The position numbers were made by a program, and so were the translations under genes. A stretch of 64,000 bases of DNA from Stenopsyche tienmushanensis (lineage: Eukaryota; Arthropoda; Insecta; Trichoptera; Stenopsychidae): contig WACJ01000519.1 in assembly GCA_008973525.1 (NCBI GenBank), positions 1,054,001-1,118,000 on the forward strand. The letters are read 5' to 3'. Of this stretch, positions 25,601 through 40,600 are shown piece by piece. The notes below the pieces were generated by a model. The model did no database searches and was not told the origin of the DNA. It saw nothing but the letters and a program-made list of their open reading frames with translations. Positions within the stretch are counted from its first letter, which is position 1; each line of letters opens with the position of its first letter.

Positions 25601-28600
25601 GGCACATTGCGGATGGTTCTTTACCAATCCGCTTCAGGTACGCACCAAAGCATCCATGCCCTTGCATGGGTCTATCTTCCCTTGCTGGACTGATCTTATC
25701 TCCGTTGCTAGTCTTCCCTCAGTTTCTGGTCATGTTCGTTGCAATTTTTAAGATCTTCGTAGTCCAAGGCCCTCTTTTTTGTCTGAAGGTCCAGCGAGGT
25801 ATTCCAGCGATCATCAGCACCACGTCTTTGAACACTGTCCTGTACGCTGCGGTGACTCGGAGCGGGAGCAATAATCTGAACGTATTTGGGTGACCCAACA
25901 CGAGAGTCTACGTTACGTCAAATCTTTATACATGACGGTTAATGGTATGAAAACGTTATGCATTTTTGCTAACAATGTTTGAGTTGAAGCTTCTTTGTTG
26001 GGATTTAGAAAAACATATCAAATCATGTATTATCCGTGTGTAGTCCTGAAGTAGGAGGGAGGACTCTGTACAAAAGGTGACATCACTTTTTTCAACAACT
26101 TTTATTAACAACGATTGCATTATCACATCCCTTCTAGATGACTTCAAATCCTGTATAGAATCCGATGTAAAAATACTAAAAATAAGGATACTTGTTGCAT
26201 GTCATACAGCATGGCAAGAAAGATGCATGAATGAGGAGGATGGAAGAAATTTATAGAAGCTCTTTAGCTCTATTAAATATCATTTGACGTGTCACTGGGT
26301 TGTTGCATTTTGTTGTCCCAGTTTGGCACAGGAAGTCTTGTTTCCTCTTGGAAGTAAGTCATATGACAGCGGATCACGTTCTATGGTCACATCCGGGCGT
26401 GGAGGTCTGTGGAGTATCAGAGGTTCTGCTTCAGGAGCTGTTGGACACGCTTACCCAATGGCTGTTTCCCGCGCATTCCAACAGCTTTGTAATAGTTTTG
26501 GCACCAAATGTGCGGAAGAATAATTCTACGGAGAATCTGGATATAATAATATATTAATAATTCCGATTTAAAGTAGTCCCCGTCAGATTCGGCAACGAAT
26601 CATCCAAAACCCTATTTCCCTGCAAATAGTTGCAGCAGCCACGGTTGAACAGGAGAAAGTTCCCAGCAATAATCCCTGATTTGATGCGTTGGACACTTCG
26701 TCTTAGATCCGTCATCTGCTGCAGGACCATTTAAACTGTAGTTGGACTTATGGTTGCAGTGACTCCGCTTGATAGCATCCATTGAATTTTAGAATAACCT
26801 ACATCCTTCCTCCTCCAACGTAACTCGTTTGCATGAAGCTTGCAGGACCTCGCCTCCTCCGGGAAGGCGCCGAGCAAAAGAGGTGGCTACCTGGATGCTC
26901 TTATTATATAAAAGATTGATGGAAGACAACTGTGTGTGGCTAGTTCGAGGAGACCCAGATTAGACCGCACAGCAGAGCGGGTAATAAGGTCTGTTTGGAA
27001 GACCATCTAAATTGGTAAGCCGTTGTCTATCGATTTGCCAATTGCTCTTCAATTTTTTGCACAAGTTTGTAAGAAGTCCCTGATGGTCTCCCACTCTTTG
27101 TTTTTAGGCTGTATCTGTGCAGCCTTTTCTTAACAACGTAATGCACATCGTAACATGATGTTGATTTATCACATCACTACCATAAACTCTACAAATTCAA
27201 AAAATGGATAACCGCACGAATTGCGCGACGACCTCTCCATCGGAAGAATTTACTGCGACTGAACAAAATGGCCGACACAAGCGTCCAAATTCGAGCATTT
27301 TGAACAATAGGCCAATGCGATCGTTGTTTGCAGTCGTCGCTAATTTCAATATCGACGATATATCGTCGCTTTGCATCCAGAGGGTTAATAATAATTGTCT
27401 ATCATAAATGCTCGACGAGCAAATTATTAAATAACGGTCCATTTAGGCGTTATTTCTGGCCACGTAATTATCGGCACAATACATCACTCAATTTCGACAA
27501 TACCGCACAACAATCCAATTGTCGAAAATCAATTCTACGTGGCGAATCTGTTGTTTAGGGGTTGAACATAAATTATTCGCACATCATTTACAGCGCTTCA
27601 ATCGAACCCACCCTGTTTACGATGGGCGACAAAATACACCCAATTGCAAATTAAAATTAAGCACCGACGCAGACAATACTTTATGTAATACAAACACTTG
27701 TTTTGGCGCAAAACAATTAAATCAGCAATGTTTTTCGCCTGGTATACAAAGGCTTTGATCGAAAGTTTATCAGTGTTTTTCTTGGAATTGTTTAAAAACG
27801 AAGAATAAACAGTGCGATTGTTTAAACAACACTAAACCAATGAAATCGGAACAAACTTTTTAATTTGCGAGATAGAGTTTAATTCGCTAAATAAATCTCC
27901 AGTGTTCAGAAACGTATTTATATTATTTGCTTCATTAATTTTGTTCCGTATTTGCGTTTTGTTTTAGCGATCCACTTTGTTTAGGCTTTCGTCAAATTTT
28001 AATTAATTCAATAAGACTTGGAATTACTTTACTTATTGTTTATGCAAAATTCCATTTAAAATCGCGGCATTCGTTTGTAGCGGGATTAATGTCGAAAAAT
28101 GGCGACAATATAAACAAAAACCCGATTGTTTTACGGCTCTATCGGTCAAAAAAGATGGCAACGTAAGTGTAGTGGCTAATTTAACATATCGAATAGATTG
28201 GCGCACCCGCAGGGACCATAAAGCTCACTGGGCCGCAATGGATTTTCGGGACAAATAAAAAGGAAAGCAATCGATAAATTAGGCGGTTTTCCTCCAGGAT
28301 AAGAATGGGGGAGAGAGTCGATAACAACCACCAAAACTAGGCGAATAAACTCAATAGGTCGGGGGAAATTCAGCGTGATACAGCCTTCCAACTCCCGGTT
28401 CATTATCTGTTTGTTCCGGATTCACAGTAGATTTATGCACCATAATGCGCTGACAGTTGTAGCTATTTATCTTCCCCGGCTCTGGGATCTTCTACTTCTG
28501 ACTCCTTTTGTGGGTCAGTGTGTCCGAATGTTGATGCTCGCCCAGAATTACCATGATTTAGCGTTCGCTCGGCGGAGGGATGAAGATCTAAAACGCATCA

Positions 28601-31600
28601 CATTCCGGCTTTTAGGGATGCAACATCGTGCCACTTATTTTAAGAGCTTTTAGCGTTCAACAATGCGAGGGCGTTTAAACGACCACTTTAAAGTGGCTCA
28701 TATTCGGAGTGTATTACGCGCCGCCTATTGAAGTAGTGCAACCCGAGATTAAGCCCTAAAACATTGAAATAGGACTCTTAGCAATTAAATATCTTGGGTT
28801 TAAACCTACAAGAAGTATCATATGATAAACAAAAATGTTTTTAATAAAATCATATTATGTTTTAATCTATAGATGCGTAATCGCGCATATATGCGTTTGG
28901 ACTCGAGTGATACACACAAAGAGCATTCTTGCACATTGAGTGCGTAGATTAGTGAATTCGGGTATTTTGCGTCTCGTCGTACACTAGTATATCTATAACG
29001 AAGTCATGCTATAAAGGTACCCCTACACGTTTAAACGTTCTCAAATATTTCGATCCATAGTGCTTCATTTTCAATGGCATGCTTCTATTTAAAATGCAAT
29101 TTATTATTTATTCAAAACATTATTATATTTATTGGCCCAAATTTATCGATTTGAAGCTTCGAATACATATTATTTTGTGATTTTGCATACCGACTCTATT
29201 TGGGATTTTGCATACCGACTCCCGCTTCCTGAGCGTCACTACCCAACAGGCAACGGTGCACCCGCAAGAAGCGATCAGTCTGTATGTAGGTGCAATGTCT
29301 CCGTAGGGCGACAAGAGATGGCGCTGTTAAAAATAACACATTGCACCTGAAGAGAGATGGAAGATGTTGCTATTTACAGCGCTACTACATGGGGATGGTA
29401 AACTCTACATGCTACACATCGTTTATCGAGATTTGAAGGTCTTCCCGTTCTTAAACTTCTATTGCTTAATTTAAATTTCTGAAATCATTATCAATTAGAC
29501 AGTTTTGAAATTCTTCTGGCGAGCTTGGAACACGTTTCAAACCCACATTTTGGATTTCATAAATGTTTTCCAATGTTTAAAATGTTGAGAAATACATACA
29601 AAGACCCAAATGAACACGTTGGTTGGAGGTATATTTATAACGTCTTACAGGAGGAGACCATCGTGATTTGTGCCCCTGTGGGAAGCTTACAAATGGTAAA
29701 CATTTGGTACGGCGGGAACACTATCTGTATAGTTGATGGTCTGCGGATATTCACATCCTGGAGAAGGCAGACAATTATCGTATCTCAGTTTGTTAATTTT
29801 CAACTATAAATCCTGTTTCCGGGATGAGTCCGAAACTCTTAGCATGTGATAAATTGAGCTGAACCTATCCTTTAACGTGTTAAAAACCGCGCGCTATCAT
29901 ATGTATTTAGTACATCATATGAAATCCTGAATCTCATATCTATTATATATCAGACAATGTATACAATCTACTCAATATATTCGATTACGTGGAGGAATCT
30001 AAGACCACAATTCAATACGGTATTTCCAAAGCTCATAGAAGTCATGGGAAGACGATGAATTCGTAAAGTTTGCTTCATGATCTCGAATTCTCTGATTAAA
30101 CTCCAAGAAACGAAACTTTCCTCAACATAGCGCTACAACCGTTCGTGATCAATATGCGAATTTATCTTCAAAAGAAGGAAAATTTCAATTATAATAAATA
30201 GAAGAAACTTTGAACACTAATTGGAAAAGTTTCTCGAGAGTCTTCTCAGCCGCAGAATGGAAAACATTTTAATAGACACGCCCAATTAAGTCTAATTTAA
30301 GCGAAACGAACAAATCCAACTGCAAAATTTATACGTGAGACGTAAATTTGCGAAAAAGATTTGACAAAATGGGCGTCGTGCGTGGCTAAATGTGGAGATG
30401 AACCCCCCCAAAAAGGGTCGCATTGATGAAAAAAAAAATTCAAATGGTAGTCCACCCAAGACTTGGAAATAAATTTCAATCAAAACGTGGATATTATTTG
30501 GAAAATCTTAAATCATAATTAATCTTTTATGGCTTGAGCCTCTTGAAGAAATGCTAATAAGGTTTTTAAATTAATTAAAAAAGACAAAAAGACAGATTTA
30601 ATTATTTATATCTTCATGAGTTTCATTATTGAAAATATAATTCTTTTTTTAAATTTCTTAAAAATGGGCGTGACCATATGATCACTCTTTGTTAAATATT
30701 ATATTATACAATTATTTTAACCAAAACATGAATAATAGATTTTCGAATCCTACAGGAGATGTGGCTGGTGACCACATTTTTAAAAACATATATATGCCAT
30801 AAGAAAACATGTCAAAATGGTTGGTAATGGTCCCATAAAAGGGATTGCTAAAAGCCACCCCAAAAAAAATGATAAAACTGAAATGTTTTCATCCATCAAG
30901 TTTTTCGCCAAATTCAATGCTGAAAATCTGAAATAACGGTAGTAATTCGTTTCTTGAACTTTCCCATTGCCAACTTGAGCTAATTTTGTTCCTCACAAAC
31001 TTGATGCAACTTTTAAGGTATTCCCATGTTTAAGATTCGGAATGTATACCAATAAATACAGGATTCAAACTCGAACCGCTGTGAAAATTCTGTTGATGTT
31101 CAGATTCCGAGAAATGGATTTAAGCTTTATGGACATATTTCGTTTGCCTTAAATATTGGATTTCCGAATGCAACCTCATCCGTGCTCAAAGCCGAACCTC
31201 ATTCTATATCATATGTACATACATATTTAAAATAGTCGACTCAAAGGGAGCGTTTTCATTCATAGCAACTGGGATCAGATTGGAAAAATGCATTTATACG
31301 GGGGTCGCCTAGAAAATAAGGTTACAAGGATTCCTGAGACCGGAGGATTTTTGGTTTTGAAGTTGACACACCTGGCATGTAGGGGAGATAATTTTCTTTG
31401 ATGCCGCATGTTTGTCGGCCATTTTGTTCAGTCATAGTAAATTCTTCCAATGTAGAAGTCGTCACGCGCTCTCGCCGCCTCATATTCATCGAAATCCGCG
31501 CGGATATTTTCAGGACCCGGACACACAGGATTTTTTAAAAAACAAATGCAAAATGAGTACCGTGTGATGCTTGACGGCCTTCCCGGAGAATTTCCTGACA

Positions 31601-34600
31601 TTTCTTGAAGTTTCCTTGGTGATATTGTATCGAAAAAACTTGGTTACGAGAAGTTGTGTACGAGATAGGCGCCCAGAATACTCACACTGGAGCATTGAAT
31701 TTTTGAATCGTTTTTCGATCCTTCATAAATATTGTAACCTTAATTTTTAGACGAATCTATATAATCTAAATATGTTTCGGCCACGCAATTTCGCTGATGA
31801 TCTGCCCAAATTCAATCCGACACATTGACAGTAACGTCTTCTGTCGCCCTTCAGACATAATGTGTCAATTTAACACTGAAATAATCTGTCGTCCTGCAGA
31901 GACATTGCGTCTAGAATAACGACATTTGTCTGTTCTTGCATGTGTACTATTTAGCATCCGCGTAGGAGGTGGAGGTCGTCAGTTAGTGTTGGCTGTGGGA
32001 AGACGTTATTCCCGCAGGTTGATAGCTTTAACCTCTCAGTCTTCATAAATAAAATAAATTAATTAAGATGACAATATTTCTAACAGAACCCGACCATTTA
32101 CATCCCATCGCTCGACATCACCACGGTCCGAAAGTAAAACGAACCCACGTTCATATTTATATATTCATCCAGCTCTTGCATGTAATAAGACATTTATTTT
32201 GATTATAATCTATATCCATAGACAATATTTTCTTAACTCTTCGTTTTTAATCAGCATAGAATTGTTTGATTGCATTAAATTTGATTATAAATGCGCTTAA
32301 ACTCGGTTATAACGAGTACCATAGGACTAATGCGCAGTGGTCAAAAATAAATTTATTTTTAAATTATGAATACAGTATTTCTTTTTCCAAATTGTTTCCA
32401 AAACATTCTAAAAAATCAATATGTATGGCTTATTTGCTCGTTATATCCGAGACGTGTAAACGAAAATAAATTTGGCTTAGAGTACTACAATAAGAAAAAT
32501 ATATAGTACTAGCTGGTACCCGGCGCGTTGCCGCCACAGAGAGTTATCTTGTTTAAATAGAAATGATAGAAATAATGAAATTTATTTTATTTTGTTGGTT
32601 TTATTATAAAGAAAATGAAGAAGATAAAGATTGATTTTTTTATATATAAGATATACTGGAAATTGATTATACTATACCTATATTATTTGAGAAAGTACAA
32701 ACAATAAGTTGGCAAAGTTTTATCGCAATCGAATGAACGGTATGGCAGCGCATTAAATACGGACAAACAAATATTACTTTTTATATATTAAACTATGCCT
32801 ATGTTACTAGTGAAATTCTTAGCAATAAATTGGCAAAGTTTTATTGCAATCCGATGAACGGTGTGGCAGCGCATTTCGAACGAACAAAGCCCAATTCATT
32901 TTTATATATGTATTAGAAGATATTAATAATAAGGCAAATGACACAGAATTCGCTTTAATATTCTATATGATGAACACACACTATGACGAGCATCTATTAC
33001 ATTTGACACCCATATGTTAAACCAATGAAGAGTGACCTAGATCATTTGTATCTATTGAATTGTAACACTGCATTATCGGCTAATTCCAAATGAATCCGAT
33101 GATATCCCATCATTCAAAGATAAGAACCCTTTTCAGTATTAAATATGGACTAGGAATATGAACAGGTAATTTCCGTGAAGAAATATTTTTTTATTTTCTC
33201 TTAGGATCGTTGTAAATAACCCATCTTTCATCGCAAGATTCAATTAATTAGGTTGTTCTTTAATTTAATTTAGGTAGATAGGTTGAAATGTTGATAAAAA
33301 CGTGCGTTTCCTGAACCGCGACTCAATACAAATTGACATATTGAATATGTATCTCATTTTTAGCAGAAAATTACATCTTACAAGTTATTTAATGGCATGG
33401 TGAATTGGTAGGATTGATGCGTCGTCGCTTTCTCCGCGTCGCGTCGATTGTCCTTAAATTAAGTCTGCTCCGAATGTCCCAGGACTGCGAAATTCATTGT
33501 TTTTCGCCGTATACACGATTATTTTATGTTTTTATGAATAGTTAAACGTGCAAAACTGATTTACGTTTTAATACCTATTATTCCTATTATATTATATTTG
33601 ATGCCTAAGTGATAACTCTAAAAACATTTTTAGTAATGAATTTACTATAATTAAATTGTACATTTTAGCCCTTGCGTAAGGGAAGCAGAAATAGAAATTA
33701 ATATGTTGATTAACGAATCATAAATAATTAATGAGAGTAAATTCGACAATATTATTCATGTAGAGAGCTTATAATAGATGAAGAAATAAAATATTCTAAA
33801 TTATGCTGGAAAGTTTTTAATACTGTTACGTAGAATGGAGATGCTCTCAGAGCTGAATCTCCGGGTTGATCCCCACTCCCACGTATTCTCCAATATGACC
33901 GAGCTTGCACGTCGGTACGTTTTGTTATCGGATCGTGATGGAGCCGAGCGATAGGATGGATGTGAACAGATGCAAATAGAAATTATCGTTTTCTCAGCCG
34001 TTTTTTTATTACAACGAGAAAAAGAGATCTGCCCGCTGGAACTTAATAGTTAAGGGTTAAATAGTTAACAAATTTGGATATTTCAACCCTCGCGCATAAA
34101 ATATGCGGGAATTTAAACGAGCACTTACTGTTAAATGGATAATGTTTTGGGTTGCCCATTCGAATCATGGGCAAATCGGTGTCGCCATTAGTTTTTGACA
34201 ACTTCTTGGGCGATATGCGAAGGAAAAGGGTTGTTTAGAAGAAGCGGAAGCCATATTTGTAACGTTCATTTTTTTAATGGGCAATTTCCCGGCTTGTCCA
34301 AAATTTGCCGCACACCCCGAACACACACGGTGCTTTAAATGCGAGGGACCATAATAGGATACCATTAGGGCAAATATGCTTCATGCCCTAGCCGCAGGTC
34401 TTGTGGTGGAAATTATTAGGGGGTCGGCATGGGCTTATTAAGTTGCGAAAGCGATACAATACGGACGCTCGGGAGAAAATTGATTCCAGTCGGCCGGTTG
34501 CTTCCACCCTCCGCCAGAAACAGGCAATGCTAAATATTCTTTGTGGAGAACTTCAAAGAATAGGCGGCGGCCCTAGAATCAAAGCTACCCCAACATATAT

Positions 34601-37600
34601 GAGCTCACGTTATACGAAACCGGCCCACGACGGCGAACGTTTTTGAAGATCGCGGGGGCGTCGGCGAAAATCGCTATTGGCTTGTGTTTTGCAACGCTTT
34701 TGTTTCGCATCACATGCGATGGAATGAAGATATGATCGTTTTTGTAGTCGATCATCTTTCGTTTAATTCATCGAATCAATAAGAATGAATATAAGCGAAT
34801 TTTATTCCTCCCTGTGGGTGGTAACCCACTCCCATATGCTCCTTAAGAAGGTCTCACTCGCACATGGACTTGTTCTTCTTTTGAACCGCGTTGATGCTGA
34901 GCATCAGGATGTTGGTAGGTGGGTGCTAATATAAATACTGTCGTCTTAACTTGGTGGAGAGAGAGCTTATATCTATCAACCTGCGGGAAGGACATCTTCC
35001 CGCAGCCAAGGCTAACTGACAAGTTCCTACATCCTACATACCACTATAGGATGGATAGTGGCATATTTACTAGTAAATAAAAAGTATATTTGTTTAATAT
35101 AAAAAATAATTTGAAGGCGAAAGAATTTTATTTATTCAAGAGAAGATAAAAATACAATTCAAAAATAGATAAATAAAACACTAATATTATTTTGAAAATA
35201 TGCTCGAAGTAACATTAAACATCAACTATTTCGTCATTTAGTCTGGATCTCGCAAACTCGCAAAATTCCCGATTTCCCGATAAATTATTTATTTCCGTCG
35301 CTGCAGATGAATACTTATATACTATAAAACTTTTATGTAATTCGTAGTTATATTACGGAGGAATACAAAAATTCTGAACCCCGTATCTATTATATTTCAT
35401 ATCGATATTCCAATTTTAGAGTCAAGGTGTAGTAAATACATCACCGGTAGGGAAAAGTTAATACAACAATTTGAATAACATATATGCACTGTTTATATGT
35501 ATACATAGATTAGACAGTTACTGCCCCTAGGCGTCGCCTATGCTCACCAATTAGTAGTTACACCACTGTTTCCAAGCGTCCAAATTTCCAAGGAGTTTTT
35601 TTTTCAGTTAAGGGATGTTTCTATCTTGTTGGTTAAAAAAAATTTTTTTCTCCGTGTATCGGAAATAACCAATGCTTAAAAATACGTTCAGTAAATTTCA
35701 AGTCGATACAAATGAAATTCGCAATGTTATGGGTCGACGAAGAGAAGCTGCGCTTCGCGAAACTAAGGAGAGAAGAAACTTCAAACGCATTTTTCTCGAA
35801 CTACCAAGCTTATGGAAGTGTTCCCACACGCCCTAGATAAGCATTGTTTATGAAATTTTGCAGGCATATGTATAATAATCGTCTTCATCGTATAGACTAG
35901 AATTATCTAAAAATATTTAAAATTGTTTATTAAATAGACAAAAAACTACAAAAAATGTTGGTAAAAAGACAAGTTTTTCTTCAATTGCTCACTATTTTTT
36001 TATTTTTAAATATTTTTTCTTAATTATAGTCTAAGCTGTACATAATATTATACAAAGTAAATTTATATTTAATTTTTTTGTTGTAAATCACCTGTTCAGG
36101 ATTTGGGACTTCCATAGTGAAAAATATCATCGTTCGCGCATCTACACACGTGGCTCTTTCCATTGCCACTACCATACTTTGCCAAACTTAAAAAAATATT
36201 TTTATGTTCAATAAAAAATTGCCTAGTCAATCCACTAAATATTATAATTCTATATTTAATAATTTTTGCAGAAAAAAAATGCTAAAAAATCGATCACTTT
36301 TAGACCCAACAAGGTAAAATGTTACATAACCCTTAGAGTACTATGTCGTTAAATATGAAACTAACGAGGACTGCAAACAACAATACTTATTGGTCCATTG
36401 ATGCCTTCAAAATGCTCAAATATAAATATTTTTTGTGCGTCACAAAAAAAAATTCGGTTTATCAAAATAGCCCGTAGCAGCCAAAAGGTTAAGTCTCTCG
36501 ATTTACCCTTCTTAAATATGTTGAAATTCAAAGCACCAAAACATTACAGCACGGGTTATTTACCTCATGGGAAGAATAACGCAAATCTGACACCAATGTT
36601 TTGTAAGTCTAATGAACTTATGTAGCTTGCAAGACGTTTTCACATTAGGACAAATTCCCAAGTGACCAAAATTGTTTATTTGTAATTCTGTTCCGTTTCT
36701 TATACTCATATTGTATTATGTTTTTCCATACAAGTTTTACAACTTTTTAAGCAGACAAAATATTCGGTTATGGCAGTCGAGGGTGATTTTTTTAGTTTCG
36801 AAGAGGAAGAGCGCTTTTTTCTCCCGATTTTAATTACTCAGACGTACTTTATGACAATTTAAAGCCTCACCAAAGTTTGCCGAGCTTCATCACAAATTTA
36901 AACCCTTCGAGTCGCGCGTAAAATGAATTTCTTAGCGACAAAAAGTTTCATCGTCAAGGCTCGCCCAGTCGAGGGGCTCATTATGAAAGGGCAGAAACTG
37001 GGTCACACGTCAGTCTCGGATGCCTGAAATTTTCATTATTTACATAACACCCATTCGGGGCCGGCATTGTACCACTCTATAATGGCATTTATTAGATATG
37101 ATAGATACGACGTTTCGTCATTTTTCTCCGGGGCTTTTCTTGCGCGCATTTTTCGTAGCCCCGTCTTTCAATAACCCCCGAAAACCTTTCGCACCGTTTG
37201 ACGACCCTCGCAATTTGGGACGCCCAGGTCGTATGCTAATGGTGCCTTGTGTGGAACCATTGATAGAAATATTGTTAGATGGCGACGTCACTACCTTTAC
37301 AAAATCGACAACGCGCCCTTTATGTATGCTCGCTCTTTGATACGCGAGGGACTTTCATGTTTTACGAGCTTTTTTCAATCGTACATTAAACATTCTATTT
37401 TTTGTTAAAAAAAATTGTTTATTGCAAAACATGTACAACCAAACCTCTTATAGCGTCCACTTCGTCAGTGCACCATCTCGCGTGTTAGTCAATTGCACTT
37501 ATTAACAAACTAAAAACGTACATGTAAGAGAGAGAAAGATCTGGCTGCAGGAAGGACTACCTCCCGCAGCCAAGGCTAACCGGTAACGGTGCACGCGCAA

Positions 37601-40600
37601 GAAGCGATCGGTCGGTATGCAGATGCAATGTCTCCGCAGGACCACAAGAGATGGCGCTGTTAAAATAACACATTGCACCTGAAGAGAAACGGAAGATGTC
37701 GCTGTTAATCTGGCAAATTAAATCTGCTCAAATTAACAGCGTTATTTCGTGTGGGTAGTAAATCGCCAATGCTACAGATGCTTAACTTTCTATTGCGCTT
37801 TGCTTCTATAGCGTAGTCTCTATCTCGATGCTATAGAAGAGCTGACTGTATAAATAAACAAACATCCAAATACACATATCAAATATAATGAGAAACATTC
37901 GGCTTGATCATTAGAAACACAAAGCTCGAGCTCAATACAAAATATGAGCTCGATATTGTTAAGGACGAATGAACTGCGAAAGGAAAACCGCGGTGGTGGT
38001 TGTAGGGTACCCCGCGCCGGTACGCTTAGGTTAATGTAGTCGTTAGCAGTGGTGTAAAATGATCCTTTGCAAAGGCATAAGCGCACACAGGATCGCTCAG
38101 AGAGCTCCTGAATCAACCCGTCGTCGGTTTTTGACAGCCGCAGATTTCATTTCCGGGATTATTGATTGCAGTCCTGATTTACTGATGCGTGTTGTTCCCA
38201 GCAGGCGGCGGCGGGAGGGTGCAAATTTCATACAATTTCCGCCCCCGCGAATTTTTCACCCGGGCGAAAGATTGCTCAAGTTCTGATATATCGTTTTAGT
38301 TTTATCAAGGATGGAGGCTTTCGCGCGACTGTTTGACCCTCTCTCCGAGGACCGACCCTCTCTGCGGCGCCCTTGACAAATATCCCTATTATGTTGAGTT
38401 CCTTATCCGCATAATTCTCGGATATCCTATTATCATAACGCCTTTCTCGCTTTATTGCGTCCGCAATAAATCATCGCTAATTTTTTGCCATTAACTATAA
38501 ATGAAAATGATCATGAAAATCCCTCGGCGCTTGTATATCATTAACACTCAGAAGGCCGGTGCTGTGAAAATTTTCCTAAGCGTCCTATCGATGGATCGCT
38601 TCTTAGGCGTCCACCACTGCTGGTTAAGTAGTGATGTGCAGAGTCGTCGGTTAGCCTTGGCTGCGGGAAGTCGTCCCTCCTGCAGCCAGATCTCTCTCTC
38701 TCTCGTGTGGAAATAGTTATTTGAAGAAGAGTCTTTCGTTGAACAACATCATGGTCCGATATAAAAACGGACCCGTGCGCTAGCGTGGCCATACCGACGA
38801 GCACGTGGTGGGCGGGGAGCCACTCGGGGACTCTGCCCTCGAGAGTACCCTCGCCTCAACATTACAGAATAATGAAGGGAATTATATTTTATAATGTTGT
38901 GCGAGAATACTTCTTCGAATCTCTGATACCACTAAGAACACTTTCTATTTTATTAAATTAGCACTACTTCAAAAATATGATGAACATTTTTGTCAAAATG
39001 AATAGCAAAATTGCATGAAATGTGGGATATTACTTATATTGCTCGCCATAAAAAACACTGGGTGCCTGAGTGTTAATCGATCCAATGGATATTGCGAATG
39101 ATCAAGTTTTTTAATCATGCTAATGACTACAAAAATAACAAATTCCAAACGAAAATTTAAACAATACAATTTGTTTCCATAATAACAAAACTTTGAATAA
39201 CAACTACGAGGTTCATCTGGGAAAGTAAAGTCACAAGGGCTTTTGAGGCTGGGAGATTTTTTCTTTCAATGTTGGTATATATATGGCATGTAGGGAGAAT
39301 CTTAAAGATCAGTTTGTTTGATCCCGCGTGTTTATCGGCCATCTTGTTCAATCACAGTAAATTCTTCCGATGGAGAGGTCGTCGCGCGCTCCCCCTACCT
39401 CCCGCCCATGAGAGATCTAAATTCTATCTAAACCTTAATTCTGAATTACCAAATCTAAGACATTGATATATCTGACATTGAAATGTACATCATTAAGATC
39501 ATAGGTTTTCTTTTTTTAAATGTCATTTTTATGTGACCCACTCTAATTTCGTCTAGATAGTTTTTCAATACTCTCTTCGATTCCCTATAGATTCCTTGCA
39601 TAAATTCATACAGTTATATTCCAGATTTTACTTCATTCACGCGTCAATTCACATTCCTTAAATCAGTCCAGAGCATCCCTTCAACGCCTTATGACAGCAG
39701 AATTCGGGCCACTGTTGATTTGTGGATGTCTTATAAATCAAATCCAGAACAATGAATATATTTGTACAAAAATCGTTGCTTTGCTGAAGAACCACGAAGT
39801 ACGCACACTTAAAACATACAAACAAATCGTTAAACATACAAGTGGTGTCAGAAGTGGGATCAGATTCTGAACACATATTCAAATAACTACCATGTGACGT
39901 TTGACGACCTTCATGTTGAATTTCCTGATATTTCTCGAAGTTTCCTTAGTGATATTTTGTCAGAAAAGCTTGGTTATAATAAGTTGTGTGGGAGATGGTT
40001 ACCCAGAATGTTCACAAAGGAGCAACATCAAAATCGTATGATTACCGCGCGTGAATTTTTGAATCGTTTTACACAAGAGAGAGAAGCTTATCTGGACTGT
40101 ATCTGGACATCTAGGGAATCCAATCCCGAGATCCCCGACAGTTTTAGGTGCTCATGAATCCCGGGATTAGTAAATTTAATCACGAAAAATTCGAGATTGA
40201 ATTTTTTATGTAATAGAAATCATACACCTCACCAACACGATGAAGACTACTAAATCGAAACATTCCCGTCGAAATTTGGACGCTTGGAAACAGTGGCGTA
40301 ACTACTAATTGGCAAGGTTAGGCGACGCCTAGTGACAGTAACCGTCTAATCTTTGTATACATATATACAGTACATATTTGTTTTTCAAATTGTTATATTA
40401 ACCTTTTCTTACCGGTGATGTATTTACTACACATCGACTCTAATAATGGGAATATGGATACGAAATATAATATATACGGGGTTCAGAATTTTTGTATTTC
40501 TCCATAATACAATTACGAATCACATCATAGTATTGTAGTATATATCTTTTCTTAAATAAGTAAAATTCTTTCGCTTTCAAATTATTTTTTTTAATTAAAC

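Noticed and set aside
25339..25893. 184-codon plus-strand open frame
   Set aside because: It is the antisense shadow of an R1-like ORF2 C-terminus; the minus strand carries the family motifs.
32700..32890. Short repeats as a CRISPR-like array
   Set aside because: Only two diverged units, no regular spacers, and the genome is eukaryotic.
39894..40157. 87-codon frame as a small host protein
   Set aside because: [16 protein letters not shown] and the following residues are mariner transposase; the frame has no independent start.
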